This document shows, one piece after another, positions 51,732 through 61,499 of a stretch of 64,000 nucleotides of DNA. This DNA is from Fremontodendron californicum (Eukaryota > Streptophyta > Magnoliopsida > Malvales > Malvaceae). Made by a program: the position numbers and the translations under genes. Every line of letters begins with the position of its first letter. The first letter of the stretch is position 1. A model generated the notes under the pieces. The model ran no database searches and had not been told where the DNA came from. It saw nothing but the letters and a program-made list of their open reading frames with translations. The stretch is taken from positions 1,622,001 to 1,686,000 of the forward strand of contig JAULJL010000039.1 in the NCBI GenBank assembly GCA_030761205.1. Reading direction: 5' to 3'.

Positions 51732-54493
51732 GTACAAAGTCCAAAGTAGCAAATGTCCACAATAATAAAGCATAGAAATATACCATCAAGAACAGCATTG
51801 GCAACATCAGTTGCCTCGGCACGAGTTGGCCTCAAGTTGTCAGTCATACTGTCCACAACACGAGTGATCACCGCAGGCTTTCCAGCCATGTTACACTTAT
51901 AAAGAGCAGCCTTTTGGAATAAGAACACCTGCAAGGAAAAGGGAAGTTAATTAGCAGCAAAAGGCACTATATCCACAAATCGAACTAAATTACACACATT
52001 TAAACCTAGGACCAAGAATCCAAGGCTGCTAATAAGCATTTACAAAGTAAAGTTAAATATGATGGAACAGACTGCAAGATCCATTCAACAAGAAACATTT
52101 TGCACAAAAACTAATGCATCATATTCATAGCCCTCTGCAGATTGGATCTCTAGCATTTATATAGACGACTTGCATATTTTATAATAAGAACTTTAAGACC
52201 AGAAAATGACTGCTGGTTCAAGTTACGAAACTTACCTTCTCAGGTGGGAGATCAATGCCTAAATTTCCACGGGAAAGAATGATACCATCTGCTTCCTGTA
52301 GTATCTCATCAAAATGGTTTAATCCCTGAAAAATGAAAAACATTAATGTCACATTCTTATTCATAGCATGTGTAATCAAAACCTATATATTCATTGTTCT
52401 CGGAAAATGCAAACATGTAATGCACCTCTATGTTCTCAATCTTAGCAAATATTTGTGTCTGAGAGAGGTCACCCAACTTTGAAAGGAACTCACGAGCCTA
52501 CAAAGTGCATCAAAGAACAATCAGAGAACTGCAGAAACTTAAAAAAAAAAAATAATAATAAGGATATGCAAAAGTGATACATACATGTCGAACATCTTCC
52601 GCATGTCGTGTGTATGATAGTGAGAGGAAGTCGATTTTGTTTTGAACTCCCCAAGAACTTATAACCTGAATAAGTATCAGCGGGTCACAAAAGGGACTCC
52701 GTGGAAAATATCACAGCAACAAACTAGAACTTACTACGAGAGAGTCAGAGAGATTACTTTCTCCATAACTTCACTCTTTAAAAGGAACAAATCAAGGACA
52801 AGCTTACCTCCTTGTCTTTATCAGAGAGGGTAGGCAACTCAATACGAATTTGAGAGGCATGCAAAGTGAACAATGACCCAGTCAATGTTGCAGTGTTCTT
52901 TATCACACAAACCACATCATTTCCTCGTACCTCACTAACCTGCAAAATTTCAGTCAAAATTTAGGCAACGGTAGGTGAATAGGAATTCTAATTGTAAAAT
53001 TCAAATTTCCTCATTAATCAACCAACAAATACGTAGTAAAATAACAGAAAAAGATCTTAACATAAACACAAAAAGAAAGATATATTCATATTTCCAGTTC
53101 CGCTTTTCTTACCTCCAGCCATACAGATGTGGTTTCACTCCCAGTAAACAGATACTGACCAATGAAAATAGTGTCTCCCTTCTTCACTGCCTGTAAAAAC
53201 CAGATTTTTGTCAGAAAAATTGCATGAAGAAACAGGGCAACCACCAGCAAACACAAATTCCTTTGAGCTAACTGAGACACTAAATTTCCCGAATCAAGAA
53301 TCTATAAGCATTACACTAGCCAATACATGCCTCACAACCTCTAATTAATGAAAAGCTGTATATAAAGCCATGAATGTACAATAGAATCAGACATTCTAAA
53401 ACAGATCATGATTTAAACTTCAGAACCAAAGGGCAAGAAAACAAGGCTCATGCAGATACTTTCTCAGAGCAAACAACATATGATACACAAAAATGCACCT
53501 TTGATAATCCATCAAAATTGATGGGCAATAATTCTGAAGAGGCCTCTTGTCCTTCATGTGGTGTCAAAATAACGGTACCACCTTCTTGAAGAGAGATGGC
53601 TTTCTCGATTTTATTAACAACCTGCAACTCAGGACCCACTGTATCCAACATAACCTGAAGGCAAAAACCGAATAGAAAATCACTTTATTTTCTTTAGTTC
53701 CATTATCCCCATTCAAAGCAATCAAATAACAATCTGTAGTACGGTAACAAGGAACTAAACATTATTTGCCACAAAATTCAGGAACAGGCAACTCCATTCA
53801 TCTGGAGTAAGGCGTAAAATTACTCAAAAACTCACACAAAAATGACCTAAAATAATATCACAACCATTTTACAATAAAAGAAAAACATGACAAAGCATTT
53901 TGTTTTGTGTGCTGAACACAAATTTTACATTAAGACATACAATTTTCCTAGGAAACAAACAAACAAACAGGAAGCAAACAAAAACTATATATAACTAACA
54001 AAAATCAACCAAAATACAAAGAATATACCGCACAAAGCTTCTTAGTGATCTTAACGGCTGCTTTCAAATTTTCTAAAGTTTCCTGATGATACTTCGGGTC
54101 ATGCCAAGAGAAATCGAACCTAGCCACTGCCAAAACAAATAAAAAATAAAATTTTATTTCCAATAATACAGTAATAATTAAAAAAATAGAGGGAGGCAGC
54201 AAATACCGTACCGGACATTCCAGCTTTAAGGCAACCAGAAATGACCTCCACGGATCGAGATTTCGGACCTAAAGTTCCCACTATCTTCGTCATTGCTGGA
54301 AAAAAACTCTGAAAAAAAAAAAAAATCAATCGAATCAGATTCCAAATCCACTCGGATCCATCAGCTTCCCACAAAAACAAAAAACCTAAACAGATTGATT
54401 TGAAAAAATGAAAGTGAAACTTACAGCCTTCGATGACTCCAGGATTGAAGCCATCCTGATTGGCTCTTCTAGAAGCACATGACTCGAATGCAT
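48364..54493 (-). CDS. Cytosolic pyruvate kinase, 527 aa, 16 exons
   Basis: Final glycolytic enzyme: phosphoenolpyruvate + ADP to pyruvate + ATP, in the cytosol (no transit peptide). Exons read leftward: 54425-54493, 54212-54308, 54029-54126, 53499-53654, 53113-53190, 52808-52939, 52585-52665, 52426-52497, 52236-52325, 51784-51928, 51560-51648, 50503-50598, 50293-50360, 50048-50147, 49133-49192 and 48364-48516. All have GT-AG borders and close in frame to 527 aa, the length of Arabidopsis At2g36580/At3g52990 as recalled. Visible parts: TKIVGTLGPKSRSVE at the start of the barrel, LDTVGPELQV, the B domain, the active-site strand IFAKIENIEG with its lysine, the ADGIILSRGNLGIDLP loop, PTRAEATDVANAVLDGSDAI, and a C domain ending VVKIIELED. 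The usual DTKGPE lysine is valine here and the KP..TQ motif reads KPAVITRVVDSM, as in this atypical subclass. Two MITEs lie in introns 11 and 14. Confidence 0.96.
48688..48716. repeat. (TA)n microsatellite, pyruvate kinase intron 15
   Basis: About 14 TA units in the last intron. Confidence 0.95.
49577..49766 (-). mobile_element. CTATG-MITE copy 41, pyruvate kinase intron 14
   Basis: CTATGTTACTCCAACTC ... CACCCGATTAACATAG with perfect 8-bp duplication CGTCAAAG (49569-49576 and 49767-49774). Confidence 0.94.
51234..51418 (-). mobile_element. CTATG-MITE copy 42, pyruvate kinase intron 11
   Basis: CTATGTTACTCTGACTC ... GTCCAAGTAACATAG with perfect 8-bp duplication AAAAACAC (51226-51233 and 51419-51426). 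Confidence 0.94.
51692..51728. repeat. (AT)n microsatellite, pyruvate kinase intron 10
   Basis: About 18 AT units between exons 11 and 10 of the gene, 44 bp from exon 11. Confidence 0.95.
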
Positions 54494-54699
54494 TTTTTTC
54501 GCCGATTAAAACCAACAAAAACGATTTCCTCTCTTCTTCTTTTTTTGGACAGAGAATCCTTTGATCAAGAACTCTGGCGTTAAAAGAACGAAGAAAAAAA
54601 TAATTGCCTTCGTAAAAACTTGAACCAAAGAATATGCTTTGGTTCTGAGTGAAACTTTTCCTTTTTATTGAACGAAGTACAAGAAACCTGGTTCCGCCA

Positions 54700-55440
54700 T
54701 AACTAGATGACCTTTTTTTATTTCTTTTATTTTATTACACGTGTCGAACATCAGACGGTTGGTTTTTAAGGGTTCGCTGAAGCGTGGATCGTACAGTTTC
54801 TTGGCGAAGGGGATAGCTTGATGTCAGGTTTCCACTCGAACACGTAGCGCGTGTTGAAAACGAATGGTTTTTATTGGGTGGATGGAGTGAGAAGTTCTAT
54901 TTGGAGACTGGGGAAGGTGGCTTGTAAAGAATAAAGGCACGTGGTTTTGGGCGAGTAGGTGGAATGGGATTTTGTCAAGGAGCGTGAAGAGTTTGTAAAC
55001 GTTTTTGGAAATGTCAAAGGTGGAAAGTTGGATCCGGACAAGGAAATGTTTGGAGAGTTAACAGAAACTGAAACACCAGGGTCAAATCCTATGGGCTGTC
55101 GTTTTTTACTTTTTTACTTTTTTTTTTTTTTAACCTTTTTAGTACGGATGTGGGTGTTGGGAGCTGTTTGGTTGGATACGTTTTTTTGAGTTGACTCGAA
55201 AAAGTGTGAATATGCTCAAAATGTTCATAGATTTGAAAATTTATTATAAAATTATTAAAAGGATTTTAGTTGAGGAAGGTATTCTTTAAAATTATCATAT
55301 ATAATAATATTTTTATTTAATACATTAAAAATAATAAATAAAATTATTAATTTTTTATTTAATATAATATTATTATTATAAATAATATATTAATTAATCT
55401 TAAAAAGTGTTTTAAGGAACACTCGCTAACAAAATCCTAC
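54700..55440. other. Upstream region of pyruvate kinase and AT-rich DNA, no gene
   Basis: A 76-codon frame at 54959-55189 has no recognisable domain and runs into a poly(T) tract. The remainder is A/T-rich with no coding signal. Confidence 0.4.
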
Positions 55441-56400
55441 GTTTGATTTACTGTAATGGAATAGAGAGGGAATGGAATAGAAAGCAGAATAGAATAAAGG
55501 GGGAATGAGTATTACATAGTTTGGTTGATTGAATGGAATAGATGAGTAATAGTATTACATTGTTTGATTGATTAAAATGATGTTAAAGAATAAATAGGGA
55601 ATAAGAATAAAATATCTATTTTACCCTTAAATTAAATAATAAATATTTTATTTATAAAACTTAAACTATGTTATGATTTGTAATAAAATATTACTAATAC
55701 ATGTATAAATATATTTTAAATTAATATTTTAGAATATTATATTACAAATAATATTAAAATATATATTTATAAATTTTATATTTAATAATATTTAAATTAT
55801 ATTTCAAAGTAATATTAATATAATATTTTAAAATATTTTTGTTACATATTATATAAAATATAATATAAAATGTTTTAATAATAATATTTTATATATTTAA
55901 AAATATTAATACTAGTATTTAATATATTTACAATATCTTAAAATAATATTTAAAGAATATTTTTATAAATATTTATTTAAAATATTTTTATTACATATTA
56001 TATAAAATATAATAAATATTTATTTAACTAACCTTAAAAGTATCCTAAAAACACTCATTAATAAAACCCTACATTAATATAAATATCATGTTTAAAACTT
56101 TAATTCAATTCTCAATGCATAACGAGGACATAATTTAGTGGTAGTTAAAAGTGTTATGATAACAAGCGTTATGATTTTAGCAAATTATGTATATACTAAA
56201 AACAAACAAACTTGTTGTAATTAAATGTGTGTAAGACTCGTTTTGTAAGCATGGACCAGACATTATGATCCACCTTGCATCATCATATAGTCTCTTTCTA
56301 CGAAAAATAGTATAGTGTGTGACTACTAAATTTGTAAAATTTTAATTAAAATTATTATAATATTAAAAAATAATATATTCCGTCTTTAACAAAAAAAAAA
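55440..56400. other. Very AT-rich gene-free DNA with GGAATAGA-rich element
   Basis: About 55440-55620 is built from GGAATAGA/GGAATGAG words and the phrase GTTTGATTGATT, like a decayed non-autonomous element. The rest is nearly pure A/T with ATATTAATA-type words and no ORF. Confidence 0.45.
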
Positions 56401-56402
56401 AA

Positions 56403-56939
56403 TAGGGTGCGTTTGGATGAAAAATTTAAAATGAAGACATTTCAAAATGTATCATTTCAAAATGCTAGAATTTATAATTATTTTGTTTGGATATATTTTT
56501 TTAAAAAGAAATTTAGGCAATTTAAATTTCATGAAATAAAAAAAAAATTATAAAATGAGAATAATGATATTAAAAATAAAAATACATATATGTATAAGAA
56601 AATGTAATATGGGTATCATTAGATTCGTAAAAATATATAGATATTATTAATAATATAAATATATATATCATAATTAAATAAAATGATAATTTTTTTTTTT
56701 TTAGTTTTGTATTTTATAGTGTGAAAGTGAGAGAAGATTTTGAGAAATTTTGAAAAACTACCTTTTTATGTGAAATTTCAAAGAGAATTTAAAGTGCTCA
56801 AATCCCTTCTTTAAATTCCTTATAATTTTAAAATTCTCCATTTTTTTTACCCAAACAAGTAAATTTATTTTTTAGACTTTTAAAAACTTTGATTGAAATG
56901 AAATCTCTGCTTCAAATACCTCATCTAGACACACCCTTA
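56403..56939. mobile_element. MITE with TAGGGTGCGTTTGGATGA / TCATCTAGACACACCCTTA ends
   Basis: The left end TAGGGTGCGTTTGGATGA and the complement of the right end, TAAGGGTGTGTCTAGATGA, agree over most of 18 bp. The body is AT-rich with ATTTCAAAATG-type internal complementarity. A hAT-like class is likely; the target-site duplication is not clear because both flanks are A-rich. Confidence 0.65.
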
Positions 56940-57209
56940 AAAGATTTAAAACTGATGCCTTTTTATTTTTATCAAAAAATAATTAAAAAGGTAGGTAATC
57001 CTAAATCTAATGCTGAGAATAACCAATAGTGAATTGTGTGTATATTTTACTTTGCTAAATTCTGTTCGTGAAGTCTAAAATTTAGAAAAATTAACTCTTA
57101 TGTAAATTGATTAATTAAATTGAGTTAATTAAAAGTTCTAACCAGCCCAATAAATTGTATTCTTTTTTTGTTTGAAACAGAGAATTCAAACTTTAAAAAA
57201 AAAAATAAT

Positions 57210-57400
57210 ACATCAAATATTCATCATTAAACCAAATGTTTGAATGCCTAATAATATCACTCATTAAATTAAATGTTGTATGCCTAATAATATCCATCAT
57301 TAAACCAAATATTTTAATGTCTAATAATAACTCTCATTAAAACAAATGCTCGAATGCCTAATATATCACTTATTGAATCAAATGTTTGAATGCCTAATTA
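57210..57400. repeat. Degenerate tandem repeat, about 45-bp unit, about 5 units
   Basis: The unit CATTAAACCAAATGTTTGAA followed by TGCCTAATAATATCACT recurs about five times with substitutions between about 57213 and 57400. Confidence 0.85.
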
Positions 57401-57490
57401 ATAAGAAAATGATTTACTTACATTAGTATAAAATTAAATTAATTTTACATGTTTTCATACAATTTATATTTGTTTAATCTGACCGTCGTA

Positions 57491-57610
57491 TTTCATGATT
57501 TACTCATGTAAATCATGCACGTCGAGTTTCGAGAAAATTAAAAATGTCTAATTTCATGATTTACTCATGTAAATCATGCACGTCGAGTTTGAGAAAATTA
57601 AAAATGTCTA
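57491..57610. repeat. Tandem duplication, two units of 61 bp
   Basis: TTTCATGATTTACTCATGTA followed by AATCATGCACGTCGAGTTT and GAGAAAATTAAAAATGTCTA occurs at 57491 and 57552 with a single-base length difference. Each unit also contains the palindrome-like CATGATTTACTCATGTAAATCATG. Confidence 0.92.
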
Positions 57611-57840
57611 ACTATTTGTTCGATATAAAAAAAATTTAATCACTAAATATATATTGAATAAGACAGTATTATCGATCGATATGATAGAGATATCATATCG
57701 ATTTGAAACTTTACGTGCACGAAGAATACGATTATATTACTAAATCCAACGATCGTTTGTTAAAATATTAATAATATACGAAATTATAAAAACGTATAAA
57801 ATTAATTAATTTTATAATAATATAAGTGGATCCCTTGAGT
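57611..57840. repeat. Dispersed repeat similar to 44690-44940
   Basis: TTGTTCGATATAAAAAAAAT ... TACGTGCACGAAGAATACGA and GATTATATTACTAAA match the order of words at 44690-44940 with many substitutions. Confidence 0.5.
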
Positions 57841-58184
57841 GTATTAAGCATAAAATTTTGCCCTACATTCTTCTTAGGTGGGCTTGTCAAGAATCTTGGT
57901 TCCATTTCGATGAAAAACCCATGATAAAGCCCATCTTGAACCTAATTTTATTTTCTGGCCCAAAAAGAACCCAATTTTATCAAACCAATTTCATCGCAAT
58001 TTATTAAGTAAATGATCTTTAATGATCAGCTCCTGCATAATTTTTTACTATCAATTATCACCATTTTACAAGGCAACTTGTTACAGTAGAGAGCCTCTCT
58101 TCATAATCAAGAGCCACTAACACCTACTAAGATCAATCAAGGGCTAGTTTAATATATTGATGTTGAAAAAAACACCGGCTAGAA

Positions 58185-58520
58185 AAAGTTCGGATTAAAA
58201 AAATATGTGTTTAAAAAGTATGGTTTAAAAACTTTTAAGTGTTTGTGAAAAAGTGTTGTGAAGATTTGAAATATTAAAAAAATATGTTTAAAATAATAAA
58301 AATATAGAGATATGAGGATAATAAAGTCATTTAATTCAAAAGTCAGCTTTTAAAGCTCAAAAATTATATTTTTTGGGTTTTTGATTTGAATTGTCAAATC
58401 ATGGTTTCAACCGTAAAAATCAATTTTTTTTAATCTGTTTAGCATTACATTTAAATTGAAACGTAATTTTTGATCTCAAAAACTGTGGCCAACAATGATG
58501 TTAAACAAAGACTAAGGTTT
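58185..58520. repeat. Dispersed repeat family F, copy 2
   Basis: Collinear with 25100-25440 over about 300 bp (GTATGGTTTAAAAACTTTTA, ATGTTTAAAATAATAAAAAT, AAAAGTCAGCTTTTAAAG, CATGGTTTCAACCGTAAAAA, ATGTTAAACAAAGAC). Confidence 0.7.
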
Positions 58521-58609
58521 AGGGCCAAATCAGGTCCATTAAAAAAGGGTGAAAGAATAACAAAAGGATCATATTCTGTTGGTATTATTTCTATATCATC
58601 ATTCTAGCC

Positions 58610-59360
58610 AAAGGGAGAGAAGTTAGTTGAAAGCTAATTTATTCCAAATAACCGAATGAAATATGGTGCAGATCAGGATCTGCATGTGGATTGGATGTAT
58701 ATACAAATACCCGAATTTCAACCAGAAAAACTGATCCTTATTTCATGGCTCCTTCAATAGATTATTCCAAAAGTGACGTTTGTAACATTATGCGAGACTC
58801 AAATGGATGTCCTTTCGTGTGGCGAAAACTTGATGGATCCAGTGAGAAGAAAATTCCCAGGGATGTCCCCCCTGTCACTTAACTGTTACTTATGATGCTC
58901 CGACTTTTCATTTTTTTTGAAATATTCATGTCCGACACCCGTGTCCGACGCATATCCGGATGATGCTCCAAGGACCTTCTAAATACATGAAAATCTATAA
59001 AAAAAATTGAACACACTCGTATCGAATATATATCTGTGTCCGACATTCAACTCAAATCCTAGTAACATAGGCTGTTACAGTTGGGATGCTGGCAGGAAGT
59101 TCATAAAGGCAGATTACTTGAAACCAACCAGTTTTCCGTCACCTGCTAGACAAAGTATACGAAGATTATGGTCCTAACAAAGAAGATCTCTTATTATACT
59201 TATCCGTTACGTAATATCCGCGATACTACATAACTTCATGGAAGACACGAGTCCACTTCTTTATGGCTCCATGTAAACAAAGATGTGCTAGCTAGAATGA
59301 AAGAACAGCAGCAAAGATTGGGTGCAACAGTTGAAGCAGTTGTCAAATCTCTCTGAATGT
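58610..59360 (+). pseudogene. Unrecognised broken coding-like fragments interrupted by a CTATG-MITE
   Basis: Composition here is less AT-rich than the surroundings and several frames look coding. The first, at about 58691-58882, contains DPYFMAPSIDYSKSDV, SNGCPFVWRKLDG and KKIPRDVPPVT. The second, after the MITE at about 59074-59175, contains CYSWDAGRKFIKADYLKP and SFPSPARQSIRRLW. The third, at about 59235-59357, contains STSLWLHVNKDVLARMKEQQ and RLGATVEAVVKSL and then a stop. They are in different frames with stops between, and the MITE at 58890-59070 separates the first two. I do not recognise the family. They may be the exons of one dead or partly spliced gene, or chance. Confidence 0.35.
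58890..59070 (-). mobile_element. CTATG-MITE copy 43
   Basis: TTATGATGCTCCGACTT ... AATCCTAGTAACATAG, flanks ACTGTTAC / GCTGTTAC (58882-58889 and 59071-59078, 7 of 8). The right-most copy in the window. Confidence 0.92.
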
Positions 59361-59845
59361 CATATCATCATTTCTTCCTGTTAAATTAATGAGACAAATA
59401 AAGTTATATATTCTTAATAAAGAACGAATAAAATATTGGTTATTGAGCTATATTTATGACAAAACAAGTATTTGCTATTCCAATTTTATGCATATATGTT
59501 TTATTCATATATAAATATTGGGAACAACCCTGAAACATAAGCATGCACAGAGAGTTGCACAAATCAGCAAAAGGATAACATAGAAAAAAAAAAAAAAAAA
59601 AAAAACTGCCTCTACAGTTTTGGTTTTAATATGGTTATGCTGCATATATAGATCTGTTCATGGATCGGGACATGATTCTAAAAGATTGAGAAAATTCCAG
59701 TTCAAATTAAGCTAATTAATTAAACGCAAATGACTCAAAGGGGTGAGCAAATTTCAGGAGTGTTATCTGCCAATCTAAACGTTGTTTACACCATTCACTA
59801 AGAAACATCCATAAGGAATAACCTCCAAAACATACTTGCAAGCAG

Positions 59846-60012
59846 GGATTTAAATTGTAATAACGGATACGTTTTTGGTTTCATCACTTTTTTGACGGTT
59901 GCAGACCTAATGTTATTGCGGTAAATTACAATAAATATCAATGACGAAGAAAATCAAAATCATAAAATAACAATCAAAACGTCACATTATAACTACTATT
60001 TAAATTCTTGAT
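59846..60012. repeat. Family B element, copy
   Basis: GGGATTTAAATTGTAATAAC at the left and, inverted, TATAACTACTATTTAAATTC at the right. Internal words CGGATACG and AACGTCAC are inverted relatives. An imperfect terminal inverted repeat of about 22 bp. Confidence 0.55.
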
Positions 60013-60239
60013 CTTGAGTTGGAATGCCCCCTTTGCTACAACAACTTTTTTATAAGGATAAATCAAGCACAACTGGAAACGCAGAAACATCTTTTACTTT
60101 TATATACACTAGAATATGTTCTCGCTACACTTCGAAAAAATTAATTAAAGTTTTGAGCATAATATTTATTTAATGTATGACAGATACAATAATTTAATTC
60201 TTAAGTATATGAATTTATAGTTATAATTGAATCACTATG

Positions 60240-60870
60240 CAAAATATGAGATGAATTGAGACATGACACGAAAATAACATGGAAGACAATTAAAACGCGA
60301 AAGAATACAAAAAATAACTTGAACACGACACAAATACACGAACGTGTCAAAATCTACATAAAACGAATTATTAACGTGTAAAAACTTATAAAAATTTATA
60401 ATACTTTAAACACACGATAAAATAACACAAACCCAAACCAACATACAATTTTTTTCTCTAAATTGAATTACCATGATAAATTATGCAAAATATGGATGAA
60501 TTGAGACATGATACAAACACATAAATTTTTCTCTAAATTGAAACACTATGACAAACTATGCAAAATATTTGGATGAATTGAAACACGATATGAACACAAC
60601 ATGAGAAAAATAATTAAAACACGATACGAAACAAAAAATAACATGAACACAACACAAATACATGAACGTGTCAAAGTCTACATAAAACGCATTATTAATG
60701 TGTAATAATTTATATAAATTTATAATATTTTGAACACACGAAAAAATCACACGAACACAACACGAATACACGAACGTGTTAAAATCTACCTAAAATGAAT
60801 TATTAATGTTCAAAATTTTAAATAAATTTATAATACTTTGAACACACGAAAAAATTACACGAACACACAA
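60240..60870. repeat. Tandem family E units (about 105-bp period)
   Basis: The phrase ACACGAACGTGTCAAAATCT (or variants) recurs at about 60335, 60663 and 60768, each followed by ACATAAAACG(A/C)ATTATTAA and TTTATAATA(C/T)TTTGAACACAC. A second phrase, ACTATGCAAAATAT...GGATGAATTGA, occurs at about 60236, 60480 and 60550. It is an array of amplified element pieces. Confidence 0.8.
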
Positions 60871-60879
60871 ATTTTGTTA

Positions 60880-61022
60880 TTTTTTCTCTTTCCTTTCTTT
60901 CTCTTTTCTTCCCTCTTTCTTTTCTTTTCTTTTCTTTTCTCTTTTTTTCTTTTTTCTTTTCTCTTTTCTCTTTTTCTTTCTTTTATTTTAATTTCCTTCT
61001 TTCCTTTTTCATTAAAAAAAAA
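60880..61022. repeat. Low-complexity (CTTTT)n pyrimidine tract
   Basis: About 130 bp of CTTTT/CTTTTT units. The Ser/Phe/Leu-only frame read through it is not a gene. Confidence 0.9.
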
Positions 61023-61334
61023 AGAAGATAAAATACCCTAACTAACCCCCTCCAATCTTAGTAATGCCCAAGTTTAGTTGTCCCCAAGCAAAAAGTACTC
61101 AAAATTGAAATTGAACACTTTCCTTACTCAGAGACATTTTAATGTAGGTATAGATATATAAGTATAATAATCATTTATTGTATTGTTGCAACATATGTTA
61201 TTATCTTAGCAGAATCAATCCAGCCTCCAAAAAATGTTTAATTTGCAAAGATACCTGCATTACTGACAAAGGATTTAGCTGCTGCATTTCACTCATCATC
61301 TCGGATTTAAATAACAGCTGCAACACAACGTTAT

Positions 61335-61490
61335 GATCACTATTTTGTGGTTTTGTCTTTTTTCATTGTCGATATTCACGGTCGATATTTATTACAATTG
61401 TCCGTGGTAAAATTTATTATGTCTATAATCGTGATAAACATGACGCAATCAAAAACGCATTCGTAATCTTAATTTAAATCCATGTTCTAT
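61335..61490. repeat. Family B element, copy
   Basis: Contains GTCGATATTCACGGTCGATA, CGTGATAAACATGACGCAAT and CGCATTCGTAATCTTAATTT followed by AAATCC. Closely similar words are at 29214-29350 and 31020-31105. Confidence 0.55.
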
Positions 61491-61499
61491 ATACGTGAG

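Noticed and set aside
52642..53589. Several plus-strand ORFs within the pyruvate kinase gene
   Set aside because: Antisense and intronic shadows of a gene whose 16 exons close in frame.
54959..55189. Possible small gene upstream of pyruvate kinase
   Set aside because: 76 codons, no recognisable domain, frame passes through poly(T), no splice or leader context.
60838..61041. 67-codon Phe/Ser/Leu ORF
   Set aside because: It is the translation of a (CTTTT)n pyrimidine tract.
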